Source of the DNA: Paraburkholderia caledonica NBRC 102488
GTDB lineage: Bacteria > Pseudomonadota > Gammaproteobacteria > Burkholderiales > Burkholderiaceae
DNA length: 64,000 nucleotides
Assembly: GCF_000685095.1 (NCBI RefSeq)
Contig: NZ_BAYE01000007.1
Location: 124,001 to 188,000 of the forward strand
Direction: 5' to 3'
Position numbers and translations under genes: made by a program. Shown here piece after piece: positions 18,801 to 29,803 of the stretch. Every line of letters begins with the position of its first letter. Position 1 is the first letter of the stretch. The notes below the pieces were generated by a model. It was not told the origin of the DNA. It saw nothing but the letters and a program-made list of their open reading frames with translations, and did not search any database.

Positions 18801-19811
18801 ATGAATTCCGCCGCCCCGTCAGCCAGCTTGCCGTTGCAGATCGCGATCACGACGGGTGAACCCGCCGGCGTCGGTCCCGAGCTGACCGCGCAGGCGCTTG
18901 CGGGCGCGGCGGCACATTGGCCCGGCGCGCGGTTCACCGTGCTGGGCGATGCGGCTCTTGTCGCCGAACGGGCGCGCTCAGTCGGCGTAGACTGGCCGGC
19001 GCTCGTGGCCGACGCGTCGCGCATTCAGGTGCAGCACCGGCCGCTCGGCGCGCCGGCTGTCGCGGGCAAGCTCAACGCGGCCAATGGACGTTACGTGCTG
19101 GATCTGCTGGACAGCGCAATCGACGGCGCAATGGCCGGCACATTCGACGCGATCGTTACCGCGCCGCTGCAAAAAAGCACTATCAACGACGCGGGCGTGC
19201 CCTTTACCGGCCACACGGAGTATCTCGCCGAGCGCACGCGCACGCCGCGCGTGGTGATGATGCTGGCGGGCACCGGCGAGCGTCCGTTGCGGGTTGCGCT
19301 CGCCACCACGCATCTGCCGCTGAAGGACGTTTCGTCCGCGCTCTCGGTGGAGGGCATCGTCGAAACGCTGCGCATTATCGATCACGATTTACGGCATCAT
19401 TTCGGGTTGCCCGCGCCGCGCATTCTCGTCACAGGTTTGAACCCGCATGCCGGCGAGAACGGCTATCTTGGACGCGAGGAAATCGACGTGATCTCGCCGG
19501 CGCTCAAGCTCGCGAACGGTGAAGGTATCGACGCGCGCGGTCCGTACCCGGCGGACACGCTGTTTCAACCGCGTTATCTGGACGAGGCTGACTGCGTGCT
19601 CGCGATGTTCCACGATCAGGGCTTGCCGGTGCTCAAGTACGCGACGTTCGGCGAAGGCATTAACGTCACGCTTGGCTTGCCGATCATCCGCACGTCGGTC
19701 GATCACGGTACCGCGCTCGATCTTGCCGGCACGGGCCGCGCGGATGCGGGCAGCCTGATCGCCGCGATCGACACGGCGGTTCTCATGGCGCAACATCGCC
19801 GCGCGGGCTGA
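18801..19811 (+). CDS. pdxA: 4-hydroxythreonine-4-phosphate dehydrogenase PdxA
   Basis: PdxA oxidises 4-phosphooxy-threonine with NAD in the DXP-dependent pyridoxal phosphate pathway. The 336-aa product shows the family start [13 protein letters not shown], the substrate and metal segment [27 protein letters not shown], and the metal-site region [12 protein letters not shown]. It begins five bases after the surA stop, so translation is probably coupled to it within the lptD operon. Confidence 0.96.
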   Translation: MNSAAPSASLPLQIAITTGEPAGVGPELTAQALAGAAAHWPGARFTVLGDAALVAERARSVGVDWPALVADASRIQVQHRPLGAPAVAGKLNAANGRYVLDLLDSAIDGAMAGTFDAIVTAPLQKSTINDAGVPFTGHTEYLAERTRTPRVVMMLAGTGERPLRVALATTHLPLKDVSSALSVEGIVETLRIIDHDLRHHFGLPAPRILVTGLNPHAGENGYLGREEIDVISPALKLANGEGIDARGPYPADTLFQPRYLDEADCVLAMFHDQGLPVLKYATFGEGINVTLGLPIIRTSVDHGTALDLAGTGRADAGSLIAAIDTAVLMAQHRRAG

Positions 19812-19879
19812 TTCAACGTCACATCGGCGCCTCGTGCGTAATCATTTCCAGGCAGTTTTCTTTCTTTAGCGTTTCTTCG

Positions 19880-20710
19880 ATGTCCACCAGCAGACAGCAG
19901 CAGGGCCGGCACCAAGGTCATATCGCGCGCAAGCGTTTCGGGCAGAACTTCCTGGTCGACATGGGCGTGATCGATTCGATCGTCGATGTGATCGGGCCGC
20001 AGCGCGGCCAGCGCATGGTCGAAATCGGGCCGGGGCTCGGCGCACTGACCGAACCGTTGATCGAGCGTCTCGCGACGCCCGAGGCGCCCTTGCACGCGGT
20101 CGAGCTTGACCGCGATCTGATCGGGCGTCTGAAGAACAAGTTCGGCGAGCTGCTCCAGCTGCACGCCGGCGACGCACTCGCGTTCGACTTCGGCTCGCTC
20201 GCCGCGCCGGGCGACGAGCCGTCGCTACGCATTGTCGGCAACTTGCCGTACAACATTTCGAGCCCGCTACTGTTTCATCTCTCTGCGTTTGCGCACCGTG
20301 TGATCGACCAGCACTTCATGCTGCAGAACGAAGTGGTCGAGCGGATGGTGGCCGAGCCAGGCACCAAGGCCTTCAGCCGTCTCTCGGTGATGCTGCAATA
20401 CCGCTACGTCATCGACAAGCAGCTGGACGTGCCGCCTGAGGCATTCCAGCCGCCGCCCAAAGTCGATTCGGCAATTGTGCGAATGATCCCGTATGCGCCG
20501 CACGAAATCACGCCCGTGGACGAGCGCGTACTCGGCGAAGTGGTGACGGCGGCTTTCTCCCAGCGTCGCAAGATGTTGCGCAACACGTTGGCTGCGTTGC
20601 GCGACACCGTCGACTTCGACGCCATTGGCTTCGACCTGCAGCGCCGCGCCGAAGACGTGCCGGTGGCCGAATACGTGCGCGTCGCGCAGATCGTGGCGGG
20701 TAAGCGTTAA
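19880..20710 (+). CDS. rsmA: 16S rRNA A1518/A1519 dimethyltransferase RsmA (KsgA)
   Basis: RsmA dimethylates two adjacent adenosines in helix 45 of 16S rRNA late in 30S assembly. The 276-aa product begins [14 protein letters not shown] as in KsgA. It has the SAM-binding motif [10 protein letters not shown] and the catalytic motif NLPYNISSP. The C-terminal RNA-contact domain includes [13 protein letters not shown]. It is the last gene of the lptD-surA-pdxA-rsmA group, 68 bases after pdxA. No clear ribosome site precedes ATG 19880. Confidence 0.96.
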   Translation: MSTSRQQQGRHQGHIARKRFGQNFLVDMGVIDSIVDVIGPQRGQRMVEIGPGLGALTEPLIERLATPEAPLHAVELDRDLIGRLKNKFGELLQLHAGDALAFDFGSLAAPGDEPSLRIVGNLPYNISSPLLFHLSAFAHRVIDQHFMLQNEVVERMVAEPGTKAFSRLSVMLQYRYVIDKQLDVPPEAFQPPPKVDSAIVRMIPYAPHEITPVDERVLGEVVTAAFSQRRKMLRNTLAALRDTVDFDAIGFDLQRRAEDVPVAEYVRVAQIVAGKR

Positions 20711-20826
20711 GCGATGGGCGCGGGGGTTTGGGGCGCTGAGGTTCGTGGGCTGAAGCGTCGGCAGGAGTTCCGAGCCGTTAAGCCGGGAGTTCAGTCGCAA
20801 TAGTTCCAGGCGAAAGCTCAAGCCGC

Positions 20827-21753
20827 TCACCGCTTGCCCGGCGCATTGACCAGCGCGATGCCGGTCAGCACAAGTGCCGCGGCCATCAGAAACCGCAAGC
20901 TGAATGACTCGCCGAGGAGCAACACTCCGAAGGTGACCCCAAACATCGGTGTGAGAAACGAGAACACCGACAGGCGCGACGCGACATAGCGCGTGAGCAG
21001 CCAGAACCACACCAGATAGCTGACGAACGCGACCACCACCGCCTGGTACGCGAGGCTCGCGATCGCCAACGGCGTGACCGTGTCTACATGCGCCTCGCCG
21101 AACGCAAGCGCCAGCGCAAGCAGCACCACGGCGGACACCGCCAGTTGATAGAAGAGCGTCTTGCTCGCGCTCGAGTGCGCAAGCCGCGTCGCACGCACCA
21201 CGACGGTCGTCGCCGCCCACGCGATGCCTGCGAGCACGCCGAGTGCGTCGCCGGCCACGGCGGCAAGCGACGCGCTGCGCGCCGTTGCGCCATGCAGGAA
21301 GCCATCCGCGAAAGCCAGCGTGATGCCGGCAAAAGCCACGAAAATGCCGAGCCATTGAATGCGCCGCATCCGCTCGCCATCGACGAACCAGTGCAAACCC
21401 AACGCCGTAAAGCAAGGCGCGGTGTAGAGAAAAACCGCCATGCGCGACGCACTCGTGAGTGTGAGTCCGAGAAAGATGCACACGAACTCGGCAGCGAACA
21501 GGATGCCCGCCAGCAGACCGGCGCTGAGCGTGCCGTCGTCGCGGAAAAGCGGCGTGCCGCGCGAGCGCGCCCAGGCCCAGACCAGCAGCGTGGCGATCGC
21601 CGAACGCAAGCCCGCCTGAAAAAACGGTGGCAACGCGGCGTTGGCGCTTTTGATCGCCACTTGCTGGAATCCCCAGATCGCGCACAAGCCGACCATCAGC
21701 AGGATGGCGAAGCCATCGGGGGTGCGGCGCGTGCGAAGGGCAGTGGTGCTCAT
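20827..21753 (-). CDS. EamA/DMT-family membrane transporter
   Basis: This 308-aa protein contains ten predicted hydrophobic segments in two EamA repeats, the layout of drug/metabolite exporters. The N-terminal LLMVGLCAIWGFQQVAIKSA and C-terminal VLLLGESFSLRFLMAAALVL segments are typical. The start is placed at MSTTALRTRR; an upstream in-frame start adds 20 residues with no membrane character. It is convergent with rsmA and stands alone. The substrate is unknown. Confidence 0.88.
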   Translation of the reverse strand: MSTTALRTRRTPDGFAILLMVGLCAIWGFQQVAIKSANAALPPFFQAGLRSAIATLLVWAWARSRGTPLFRDDGTLSAGLLAGILFAAEFVCIFLGLTLTSASRMAVFLYTAPCFTALGLHWFVDGERMRRIQWLGIFVAFAGITLAFADGFLHGATARSASLAAVAGDALGVLAGIAWAATTVVVRATRLAHSSASKTLFYQLAVSAVVLLALALAFGEAHVDTVTPLAIASLAYQAVVVAFVSYLVWFWLLTRYVASRLSVFSFLTPMFGVTFGVLLLGESFSLRFLMAAALVLTGIALVNAPGKR

Positions 21754-22099
21754 GGCGTTGTGGTGGCGAAAGGGGCAGGACGGGGTTGTCCGGCGCAGCG
21801 CGTACGATACCAAACCCGCTCACACGTCCATTCGATGACCCCACCGCCTACGCGTGCTTCCGACAAGTCGCAAGTCATTTGAGAATTCGGGACGCCTGCG
21901 CAACTCCCGCGCAACACCTATTTCTTACCATCATGATTTCGCGCTAAGGTTCGACGACATGTTCTGTCGGTACGTTCGTACGCGCTGCGTCGCGGAATCG
22001 GGCTCCAGTAGCTTCAGCAAGAAGCCGGCCACCGGGCGATGCGTCGCGTGAGCAGACAAACTCTATCCGCGCAAAGCGGAGCCTGTACGAGGAAACGGC
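21754..22099. other. intergenic region upstream of the porin gene
   Basis: This 346-base divergent gap should contain the promoters of the EamA transporter and the porin. I see no good promoter pair, hairpin terminator or small gene. A short 5-bp palindrome (gtacg-tt-cgtac) near 21970 is the only notable feature. Confidence 0.4.
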
Positions 22100-23212
22100 A
22101 TGAAGACCCTCAGCAGAGGCGCGGCGGTCGTGGCGTTGGTATCGTTCGGTTGTCCGGTCGCGCAAGCTCAATCGAGCGTGACGCTTTACGGCGTGGTCGA
22201 CGAGAGCGTGCGCTACCTGACGCATGCCAACAAAGCGGGCGACTCTTCCCTCGGACTGGGCACGGGCGGCATGACGCAAAGCCGCTGGGGGCTGAAAGGC
22301 GTCGAAGACCTTGGCGGCGGCTGGTCCACCTTCTTCAAACTCGAAAATCGCCTGTACATCAACAGCGGACAGAGCGATCCGACCTTGCCGTTCTTCAACG
22401 AAGCGCAGGTCGGTGTGCGCTCCACTTCCTACGGGCAGGTCATTTTGGGCCGTCAGTACAACGTGATGATCGAAGGCATCACGGTAGGCGGCTATGGCAG
22501 CAATCCGTGGATTCCTTACGACTTCAGCTTCCAGCCTGAGGTGACGATGACGGGCGGCATCTGGACAAGTAATCAGGTGCAGTATCAGGCAAAGTACAAC
22601 GGCTTGAGCTTCGCGGCGGGCTACGCGTTCGGCGGCAACGCCGGCAATTCGTACGGCAGCCAGATCGGCGCGGCGGCCGCTTATGCGCCCCCGGGAGGAC
22701 CATTCACCGTCGGCGGCGCGTACGAGGAGTCGAAAGACTCGGTCAACGGAGCCTCGGCCAAAGCGTGGACGTTCGGCGGCTCGTACACGTGGGACAAAAC
22801 GCGCTTTTCGCTGGGTTACATCGTCAATCGCGCCGACGCCGGTTTCTCCACTTTCGCGAACGGACCGTTTACGGCTGCCGCGCTGACCGCGCTGAAATAC
22901 ACGGACTTTTCGCGACGACGCATGTTCATGGGCGGCATCACACAGCAGGTGGGCGACGCCTGGCACCTCGCGGCAAACGTCTGGCGCACGCTACAGGACG
23001 GCAAGACCGCGGCCAAAGACGGTTCCGCATGGCAATACCAGCTCGTCGCGGACTACAACCTGTCAAAGCGTACTGACGTTTATGTGGAAGGCGATTATTC
23101 GCTGTATCGCGGCGATCTGATCGGCGCGCAACTGCAAGGCGTGAATGGCGTCGGGCTCGCGCAGAAAGGCTCGCAAATCGGCTTGATGGCGGGGCTGCGG
23201 CATCAGTTCTGA
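22100..23212 (+). CDS. Gram-negative general porin
   Basis: This 370-aa outer-membrane protein has a signal peptide ending VAQAQ and the classical beta-proteobacterial porin start [15 protein letters not shown]. Alternating amphipathic beta strands follow, with a C-terminal strand ending GLRHQF whose terminal Phe is required for barrel assembly. It should form a trimeric diffusion pore. GAGGAAA lies six bases before the ATG. It has no operon partner. Porins of this type are numerous in Burkholderia, so the specific paralog cannot be named. Confidence 0.93.
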   Translation: MKTLSRGAAVVALVSFGCPVAQAQSSVTLYGVVDESVRYLTHANKAGDSSLGLGTGGMTQSRWGLKGVEDLGGGWSTFFKLENRLYINSGQSDPTLPFFNEAQVGVRSTSYGQVILGRQYNVMIEGITVGGYGSNPWIPYDFSFQPEVTMTGGIWTSNQVQYQAKYNGLSFAAGYAFGGNAGNSYGSQIGAAAAYAPPGGPFTVGGAYEESKDSVNGASAKAWTFGGSYTWDKTRFSLGYIVNRADAGFSTFANGPFTAAALTALKYTDFSRRRMFMGGITQQVGDAWHLAANVWRTLQDGKTAAKDGSAWQYQLVADYNLSKRTDVYVEGDYSLYRGDLIGAQLQGVNGVGLAQKGSQIGLMAGLRHQF

Positions 23213-23333
23213 CATATCGGGTACAAGGCGGCGCGGCGCGCTCGACGCCGCCCGCTACGCGCCGGCGTTCCTGCAACGACGGTCGATTCCGGGTACATTT
23301 ATGCTCTCGACATCAAGCAACAGGGAGTACACG

Positions 23334-23720
23334 ATGCGCCTGCTTCACACCATGCTCCGGGTCGGTAACCTGGACCGTTCGATCGCGTTCTACACCGAAC
23401 TGCTCGGTATGAAGTTACTGCGCCGCGAAGATTATCCGGACGGCAAATTCACGCTGGCGTTCGTCGGCTACACGGACGAGCGCGACGGCACTGTCATCGA
23501 GTTGACGCACAACTGGGACACGCCGGCCTATGATCTCGGCAACGGCTTCGGGCATCTCGCCGTCGAGGTGGAAGACGCCTATGCCGCATGCGACAAAATT
23601 AAGGCGCAAGGCGGCACGGTTGTGCGCGAAGCGGGGCCGATGAAACACGGCACCACGGTGATCGCATTCGTCACCGATCCGGACGGCTACAAAATCGAGT
23701 TCATCCAGAAGAAAAAATAA
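23334..23720 (+). CDS. gloA: lactoylglutathione lyase (glyoxalase I)
   Basis: Glyoxalase I converts the hemithioacetal of methylglyoxal and glutathione to S-lactoylglutathione. The 128-aa product keeps all four metal ligands in E. coli numbering: His5, Glu56, His74 and Glu122. Its short length matches the nickel-type bacterial enzyme. ATG 23334 follows GGGAG with six-base spacing; an upstream in-frame ATG at 23301 would displace the conserved N-terminus [10 protein letters not shown]. The next gene begins 40 bases downstream. Confidence 0.97.
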   Translation: MRLLHTMLRVGNLDRSIAFYTELLGMKLLRREDYPDGKFTLAFVGYTDERDGTVIELTHNWDTPAYDLGNGFGHLAVEVEDAYAACDKIKAQGGTVVREAGPMKHGTTVIAFVTDPDGYKIEFIQKKK

Positions 23721-23760
23721 ACGCCGGCGCCGGCGAGCCGAGGTCTCATTCGATCACGTC

Positions 23761-24159
23761 ATGAACAACAACAATCCCTACTTCAACGAACTCGATGCTA
23801 TCCACGTCGAAATCGAGGCCTTGTTCGACGGTTCCGCGGACGACCTCGCGCTCGAACGGATCATGGCGCGCTTCGCGCCGCAGTTCACGTTGATCATGCC
23901 TTCCGGCGCCGCGCTCGATCGCACCGCACTGCGCGAGACGTTCGCGAGGCTGCGCGGCACGCGGCCGGGCTCGCAGATCGACATTCGCGACAGGGTGATC
24001 GTCGCCGAATATCCGTCTGGCGCGGTGGTGAAATATCGCGAGTATCAGCGGGACAATGCTGGCAATGCGAACGTGCGGCGCTCAACCGCAGTGATGGACG
24101 TCGACGCGCAAGGCAAGGTGACGTGGCGTCATCTGCATGAGACGTTTTGCACGGAGTAG
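23761..24159 (+). CDS. NTF2-like (SnoaL/DUF4440-type) protein of unknown function
   Basis: This 132-aa soluble protein has the pattern of an NTF2-like cone fold: an N-terminal helix pair, LMARFAPQFTLI-type strand, then REYQRDNAGNANVRRSTAVMDVD and a final WRHLHETF strand. Such proteins range from small enzymes to ligand-binding domains, and nothing here identifies a catalytic site. It follows gloA by 40 bases on the same strand and may be co-transcribed with it. The gene is probably real given its codon use and conserved pattern, but the function is not recognised. Confidence 0.7.
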   Translation: MNNNNPYFNELDAIHVEIEALFDGSADDLALERIMARFAPQFTLIMPSGAALDRTALRETFARLRGTRPGSQIDIRDRVIVAEYPSGAVVKYREYQRDNAGNANVRRSTAVMDVDAQGKVTWRHLHETFCTE

Positions 24160-24235
24160 GTCGCGCGGCGTTGATCGTTGTCCACGCCGCGTCGGCCTCT
24201 CACGGCACTGCGGCAAGCAGGACCAAACGCCGGCT

Positions 24236-25123
24236 CTAGAGCGTCGGCAGCAGTTCCGGCGGATGCGACTTCAGCGTCTGCCGCGCTTCGCGGAATTCCG
24301 GAAAAATCGATTCGACCGTTTGCCAGAAGCGCGGGCTGTGATTCATTTCCCGCAGATGCGCCAACTCATGCGCGACGACGTAATCGATGATGGAAAGCGG
24401 AAAGTGAATCAGCCGCCAGTTCAGGCGAATCTTGCCGTCACTCGAACAGCTGCCCCAGCGCGTGGCCGCTGAAGAAAGCGCATACGCGCGATAGTTGACG
24501 CCCAGCTTCTCCGCGTAAATAACGAGGCGCTCGCCGAACACACGCTTCGCTTCGTTCTGCAACCAGCCTTGCACGCGGTCCTTGATCTGCTGCGGGTCCG
24601 CTTGCAGAGGCAGCGGCACTTGCAGGGCAGAGTCGGTCGCGCTAAACGCGAGCGTGCCTTGCGGCGAGCCGAGCGTTACGCGCACCGGTTGCCCGAGATA
24701 GGGCACCTCGGCGCCGTCTTTCCAGTCGACCTTCGGCAACGCGCGCTGTTCGACGCGCGTTTGCCATTCGATCAGCTTCGTGAAAATCCAGCGCTGTTTT
24801 TCGGTGATCGCGGTTTCGATATCGGCGAGCGTGACCCAGCGCGGCGCCGTGATCGTAAGACCGGTGCTGTCGATTGCAAAGCCGATCGAGCGGCGCGCCG
24901 AACGCTTGAGCGCGTAGTGCAGCGTGCGCGACCCGATGACGAGACTGCGCAGCTTGCTGCCGTCCGGTGCGAGCGGCACCGCGGGCTGCTGACCCCGAGG
25001 CGTTGCCGAAGGCGCGGACGGTGAAGGGGACGACGAAGTCGACCCCGGCTCTGCGAAGAGCGGGAGATCGAGTTGCCGGTTATCGAGCGCCGCAGCGGGC
25101 TGCGGCGTAGGAGACTTCTGCAT
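24236..25123 (-). CDS. YgjP/SprT-like zinc metalloprotease domain protein
   Basis: This 295-aa protein contains the metal motif HELAHLREMNHSPRFW (HExxH with a third His downstream) of the YgjP/DUF45 family. The preceding RWGSCSSDGKIRLNWRL segment is typical of the family. The first 60 residues are a Pro/Ser/Ala-rich, probably disordered extension. No signal peptide is visible, so it should be cytoplasmic. It ends the minus-strand run glyQ-glyS-gmhB-plsC-ygjP. Its substrate is unknown. Confidence 0.87.
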   Translation of the reverse strand: MQKSPTPQPAAALDNRQLDLPLFAEPGSTSSSPSPSAPSATPRGQQPAVPLAPDGSKLRSLVIGSRTLHYALKRSARRSIGFAIDSTGLTITAPRWVTLADIETAITEKQRWIFTKLIEWQTRVEQRALPKVDWKDGAEVPYLGQPVRVTLGSPQGTLAFSATDSALQVPLPLQADPQQIKDRVQGWLQNEAKRVFGERLVIYAEKLGVNYRAYALSSAATRWGSCSSDGKIRLNWRLIHFPLSIIDYVVAHELAHLREMNHSPRFWQTVESIFPEFREARQTLKSHPPELLPTL

Positions 25124-25167
25124 CGGATTCGGCTTCGCGCAAGTACGCCTTCGAGGGCGTGGGCGCG

Positions 25168-25926
25168 TCAGATAGGTGCGGCGGCGGAACTGCTTCCCGC
25201 CGCGCGATACGCAGTAGGATCGATGCGACGCATTTCAGCTTCGATCCACTGTTCGACGCGCGTGTTCACTTCGTCGGGCGTGAGCCCCGTCGTCTCGATC
25301 GGCTTGCCGATCGACACTGTGACTATACCCGCATATTTGAGAAACGAGTTGCGAGGCCACACGCGTCCGGCGTTGTGCGCGATCGGGACGACCGGCGCGC
25401 CGGTTGCAATCGCAAAGCGCGCACCGCCGGTTTTGTACTTGCCCTGCTTGCCGGTCGGCGTGCGTGTGCCCTCCGGAAACATGATCACCCAGGCGCCTTC
25501 CGCCATGCGCGCCTTGCCCTGCCTGATGACCGATTCGAACGCGTACTTGCCTTCTTTGCGGTCGATATGAACCATCTTCAGGAGGCCGAGCGCCCAGCCG
25601 AAAAACGGCACATACAGCAACTCCCGCTTGAACACGTAGCACAGCGGCCGAGGCATCAAGGCGGGAAACGCCAGCGTTTCCCATGCCGATTGATGCTTCG
25701 ACAACAACACCGCCGGACCGTTGGGCAGGTTCTCCATGCCCTCGATCGTGTAGCGGATGCCGTTGAGCCAGCGCACCGCGTTGAGCGTTGCGCGGCACCA
25801 GCCGGCCGCCATCCAGTAGCGGCTATCGGCGCGCATGAACGGGAACGCAATGAAGCACGCGGTCGCGTACGGCACCGTGAACACGATGAAGTAAATCAGC
25901 AGTAGCGAAGAACGAATGAAGCGCAT
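25168..25926 (-). CDS. plsC: 1-acyl-sn-glycerol-3-phosphate acyltransferase (PlsC family)
   Basis: This 252-aa protein should acylate lysophosphatidic acid to phosphatidic acid at the inner membrane. An N-terminal hydrophobic helix (about residues 7-30) anchors it. Motif I is KHQSAWE, with Glu where the canonical HX4D motif has Asp. Motif III is FPEGTRTPTGK. The later VPIAHNAGRVW resembles motif IV. It lies 40 bases downstream of gmhB in the same orientation. Family membership is clear; acyl preference is not readable. Confidence 0.92.
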   Translation of the reverse strand: MRFIRSSLLLIYFIVFTVPYATACFIAFPFMRADSRYWMAAGWCRATLNAVRWLNGIRYTIEGMENLPNGPAVLLSKHQSAWETLAFPALMPRPLCYVFKRELLYVPFFGWALGLLKMVHIDRKEGKYAFESVIRQGKARMAEGAWVIMFPEGTRTPTGKQGKYKTGGARFAIATGAPVVPIAHNAGRVWPRNSFLKYAGIVTVSIGKPIETTGLTPDEVNTRVEQWIEAEMRRIDPTAYRAAGSSSAAAPI

Positions 25927-25966
25927 CGGCGTGGTCAGTAGGGGGTGGGGACGCGCGTGGTACGCA

Positions 25967-26521
25967 TCACTCTTGAGCGTCGGCGAGGAAGTCGAGCGCG
26001 AACGCTCTCAGGTCGTCGTGGACGACGGTGCCATCCGGCAGGCCGCCCGCCGTGAGCGTTTTGCGGCCTTTGCCCGTGAGCACCAGATGAACCGGGTGGC
26101 CGAGCGCCGCGCCCGCTTGCAGGTCGCGCATCGCGTCGCCGACCACCGGCGTGTTTTCCGGGTCGACCTCGAAACGCTCGTTGATCATCTTCAACATGCC
26201 GGGCTTCGGCTTGCGACATTCGCAGTGGTCTTCCGCCGTGTGCGGGCAGAAGAACACCGCGTCGATGCGCCCACCCACGGACGCCGCCATGCGATGCATC
26301 TTGAGGTGCATTGCGTTGAGTGCGTTCATGTCGAAGAGCCCCCGGCCGATGCCCGACTGGTTCGTTGCGACTGCCACGCGATAGCCCGCCTGGCTGAGAC
26401 GCGCAATCGCTTCGAGCGAACCCGGCAACGCGACCCACTCGTCGGGCGACTTGATGAACGCGTCGGAATCGGCGTTGATCACGCCGTCGCGGTCGAGGAT
26501 CACCACTTTTTTGGTCGGCAT
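25967..26521 (-). CDS. gmhB: D-glycero-beta-D-manno-heptose-1,7-bisphosphate 7-phosphatase
   Basis: GmhB removes the 7-phosphate in ADP-heptose synthesis for the lipopolysaccharide inner core. The 184-aa HAD phosphatase has the nucleophile motif DRDGVIN at residues 10-16, ATNQSGIGRG, and a Cys/His zinc cluster (CPHTAEDHCECRKPKPG) that marks the GmhB subclass. It starts 10 bases after the glyS stop, so it is likely translated from the same transcript. Confidence 0.94.
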   Translation of the reverse strand: MPTKKVVILDRDGVINADSDAFIKSPDEWVALPGSLEAIARLSQAGYRVAVATNQSGIGRGLFDMNALNAMHLKMHRMAASVGGRIDAVFFCPHTAEDHCECRKPKPGMLKMINERFEVDPENTPVVGDAMRDLQAGAALGHPVHLVLTGKGRKTLTAGGLPDGTVVHDDLRAFALDFLADAQE

Positions 26522-26531
26522 GGCGTGCGGC

Positions 26532-28634
26532 TCAGGCGGCGAGGCGGGAAATGTCGGCGACGCAATTCATCTGCTGATGCAGCGCGCCAAGCAAGGCCAG
26601 ACGATTCGCGCGCAGCGCCGGATCTTCAGCGTTGACCATCACGTCGTTGAAGAACGTGTCGACCGGTTCGCGCAACGCGGCGAGCGCGGTGAGTGCGCCC
26701 GTGTAATCGCGTGCGGCGAGTTGCGACTGCACACGCGGCGCGACCTGCTCCAGCTGCGCATGCAAGGCCTTTTCCGCTGGCTCGAACAGCAGCGTGACCT
26801 GCACGCCGCCGGTAGCGGTAGCGCCTTCCGACTTCTTCAGGATGTTCGAGATGCGCTTGTTGGCTGCCGCGAGCGATGCCGCTTCGGGCAACGCCGCGAA
26901 CTCGCGTACTGCATCGAGGCGCGCGACGATATCGTCGAGACGCGTCGGGTTGAGCGCGAGCACCGCGTCGATTTCGCCCGGTGCGTGACCGCGTTCGCGC
27001 AACAAACCACGCAGACGATCCATGCTGAAGTCGTAGATGGCTTGCGTCGAATCGACGACGTTCGGCACTGCGGCAAATTGCGCGTAAGCGGTGCGCAGCA
27101 GTTCGACGAAATCCACGGCAAGTTGCTTCTCGACCAGAATGCGCAGCACGCCGAGCGCGTGACGGCGCAGCGCGAACGGGTCTTTCTCGCCGGTGGGCTG
27201 CAGACCGATGCCCCAGATGCCGACCAGCGTTTCGAGCTTGTCGGCCAGCGCGACGACCGTGCCGGTTGCCGTTCCCGGCAACGCGTCGCCGGAGAAACGC
27301 GGCTGATAATGTTCCGAGCATGCGAGCGCGACTTCTTCCGGCTCGCCGTCGTGGCGCGCGTAGTACGTGCCCATTGTGCCTTGCAGCTCGGGGAACTCGC
27401 CGACCATGTCGGTAATCAGATCGGCCTTGGCCAGACGCGCGGCGCGCTTCGCGAGCGCCACGTCCGCGCCGATCAGGCCGGCGATCGCGCCGGCCAGCGC
27501 TTCGACGCGCTCCACGCGTTGGAGCGCCGAGCCGAGCTTGTTGTGATACACGACGTTCGCAAGCAACGGCACGCGGTCGGCGAGCGGCTTCTTCTTGTCC
27601 TGCTCGAAGAAGAATTTCGCGTCGGCCAAACGCGGGCGCACCACACGCTCATTGCCTTCGACGATATCGCTAGGCGTGGACGTTTCGATGTTCGACACGA
27701 TCAGGAAGCGCGAGCGCAGCTTGCCGTTGTCATCCGTCAGCGCGAAGTATTTCTGGTTCGTCTGCATGGTGAGGATTAGACATTCCTGCGGCACTTGCAG
27801 GAATTCGTCCTCGAAACGGCATGCGTAGACCACCGGCCATTCGACCAGCGACGTCACTTCGTCCAGCAGCGATTCAGGCATCACGACCTGATCGCCGTCA
27901 GCGTGCGCAAGCAGATGCGTGCGGATGGTTTCCTTGCGGTCGGCGAAGTTCGGTACTACCCGACCTTTGTGCATCAGCGTGTCGGCATACGAATCCGCGT
28001 GCTGGATCTGCACGAAGCCTTCGGACAGGAAGCGATGACCAAGCGTGGTGTCGTCTGCGTCGATGCCGAGCGCGCTGACCGGAACGATCTGCTCGCCATG
28101 CAGCGCGGTCAGGCGATGCGCCGGCCGCACGAACTGCACGTTCGTGCCGTCCGGGCGCTGGTAGGTCATCACCTTGGGAATAGGCAGCTTGGCGAGCGTT
28201 TCGTCGAGCGCAGCCTGCAGGCCTTCCGCCAGCGTGGCGCCCGGCGCGGCGTAGCGCAGGAAGAAGGCTTCAGCCTTACCGTCCTGCGCGCGCTCCAGGT
28301 CGTTCACCGAAAAATCGGGGAAGCCGAGCGCGGCGAGCTTTTTCGCGAGCGGCGCGGTGGGCTGGCCGTCTTTATCGAGCGCGACGGAAACCGGTAACAC
28401 TTTTTCGCGCACATGCTTTTCCGGCGCAACCGTGCGTACGTTTTTGATCGTGACAGCGAGGCGGCGCGGCGTCGCATAACGTTCGAATGACAGCTCGCCT
28501 TCGATCAGATCGCGCGCCGCGAGGCGCTCCGCAATACCTTCCGCGAAGGCGTCGCCGAGACGGGCAAGCGCTTTCGGCGGCAGTTCCTCGGTCAGCAGTT
28601 CGACCAGCAGGGTAGCTTGATGGGATTGAGTCAT
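26532..28634 (-). CDS. glyS: glycyl-tRNA synthetase beta subunit
   Basis: The beta subunit of the bacterial alpha2beta2 glycyl-tRNA synthetase binds tRNA-Gly. The 700-aa product has the usual length and begins [19 protein letters not shown], the family signature. The C-terminal anticodon-binding DALR-like domain includes [22 protein letters not shown]. It follows glyQ after a 15-base gap. It is not a fused GlyQS type. Confidence 0.97.
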   Translation of the reverse strand: MTQSHQATLLVELLTEELPPKALARLGDAFAEGIAERLAARDLIEGELSFERYATPRRLAVTIKNVRTVAPEKHVREKVLPVSVALDKDGQPTAPLAKKLAALGFPDFSVNDLERAQDGKAEAFFLRYAAPGATLAEGLQAALDETLAKLPIPKVMTYQRPDGTNVQFVRPAHRLTALHGEQIVPVSALGIDADDTTLGHRFLSEGFVQIQHADSYADTLMHKGRVVPNFADRKETIRTHLLAHADGDQVVMPESLLDEVTSLVEWPVVYACRFEDEFLQVPQECLILTMQTNQKYFALTDDNGKLRSRFLIVSNIETSTPSDIVEGNERVVRPRLADAKFFFEQDKKKPLADRVPLLANVVYHNKLGSALQRVERVEALAGAIAGLIGADVALAKRAARLAKADLITDMVGEFPELQGTMGTYYARHDGEPEEVALACSEHYQPRFSGDALPGTATGTVVALADKLETLVGIWGIGLQPTGEKDPFALRRHALGVLRILVEKQLAVDFVELLRTAYAQFAAVPNVVDSTQAIYDFSMDRLRGLLRERGHAPGEIDAVLALNPTRLDDIVARLDAVREFAALPEAASLAAANKRISNILKKSEGATATGGVQVTLLFEPAEKALHAQLEQVAPRVQSQLAARDYTGALTALAALREPVDTFFNDVMVNAEDPALRANRLALLGALHQQMNCVADISRLAA

Positions 28635-28649
28635 TTCTTGATGTTCTCG

Positions 28650-29657
28650 TCAGTCCGCGTCGATCTTGCGTTCGACTTTCAGCGGCGGCGCCCACGCGGG
28701 CATGGCGGCGTCCTGCTCGTCGGTGGTGAGGCCGGGCACGGCGTGCACCGGATTGCCGAGCATCGGGAAACCGAGCTTCTCGCGTGAATCGTAGTAGGCC
28801 TGCGCGACCAGGCGCGACAGCGCGCGAATCCGGCCAATGTACGCCGCGCGCTCTGTGACCGAGATCGCGCCGCGCGCGTCGAGCAGATTGAATGTGTGGC
28901 CGGCCTTCAGCACGAGTTCATAGGCGGGCAGCGCGATCTGCGCTTCGATCATGCGCTTCGCTTCGGCTTCGTAGCTGTTGAAGAACGTGAACAGAAGATC
29001 GACGTTCGCGTGCTCGAAGTTATACGTGGACTGTTCCACTTCGTTCTGGTGGTACACGTCGCCGTAAGTGAGGCGACGCGTTTCCGGGCCGTTCGGGCCT
29101 TGCTCCTCCCACTCGGTCCAGACGAGGTCGTAGACGTTCTCGACCTTTTGCAGATACATCGCGAGGCGCTCGAGACCGTATGTGATTTCGCCGAGCACCG
29201 GCTTGCAGTCAAGGCCGCCGACCTGCTGGAAATAAGTGAACTGGGTCACTTCCATGCCGTTCAGCCACACTTCCCAGCCGAGTCCCCACGCGCCGAGCGT
29301 GGGATTTTCCCAGTCGTCTTCGACGAAGCGCACGTCGTTCTGCTTCAGGTCGAAGCCGAGTGCTTCCAGCGAGCCGAGATACAGATCGAGGATGTTCTCC
29401 GGCGCGGGCTTCAGCACCACCTGGTACTGGTAGTAATGCTGCAGGCGGTTCGGGTTCTCGCCATAGCGGCCGTCTTTCGGGCGGCGCGACGGCTGCACGT
29501 AGGCGGCGCGCCACGGTTCCGGGCCGACCGCGCGCAGGAAAGTGTGGACGTGCGAGGTGCCCGCGCCGACTTCCATGTCGATCGGTTGGAGCAACGCGCA
29601 ACCCTGCTTATCCCAATAGGATTGCAGTGTCAGAATGATTTGCTGAAACGTGAGCAT
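28650..29657 (-). CDS. glyQ: glycyl-tRNA synthetase alpha subunit
   Basis: The alpha subunit carries the class II catalytic core that activates glycine with ATP. The 335-aa product opens with [20 protein letters not shown] and contains [16 protein letters not shown] and the conserved [17 protein letters not shown] region. ATG 29657 is preferred because AAAGG lies six bases upstream; an in-frame ATG at 29675 lacks a ribosome site. It is the first gene of the glyQ-glyS-gmhB-plsC-ygjP run. Confidence 0.97.
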   Translation of the reverse strand: MLTFQQIILTLQSYWDKQGCALLQPIDMEVGAGTSHVHTFLRAVGPEPWRAAYVQPSRRPKDGRYGENPNRLQHYYQYQVVLKPAPENILDLYLGSLEALGFDLKQNDVRFVEDDWENPTLGAWGLGWEVWLNGMEVTQFTYFQQVGGLDCKPVLGEITYGLERLAMYLQKVENVYDLVWTEWEEQGPNGPETRRLTYGDVYHQNEVEQSTYNFEHANVDLLFTFFNSYEAEAKRMIEAQIALPAYELVLKAGHTFNLLDARGAISVTERAAYIGRIRALSRLVAQAYYDSREKLGFPMLGNPVHAVPGLTTDEQDAAMPAWAPPLKVERKIDAD

Positions 29658-29803
29658 GAAGTGCCTTTCGGGCATGAGGCCGCGCCGCGAGCGCGTGAGC
29701 GCGCGAGGCGGCCGTGGAGCGAAGTGCTAAACCTGCGATTTTAACGGAAAGGCGGGGGGGCGTCCGGTTTTGGGGAGGGACTGGCAGGACGAGCGGCGCT
29801 TTC

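Noticed and set aside
23722..23735. Perfect 14-bp GC palindrome after gloA as a terminator
   Set aside because: It has no loop and no T tract, so it is a chance CCGG-rich palindrome rather than a hairpin terminator.
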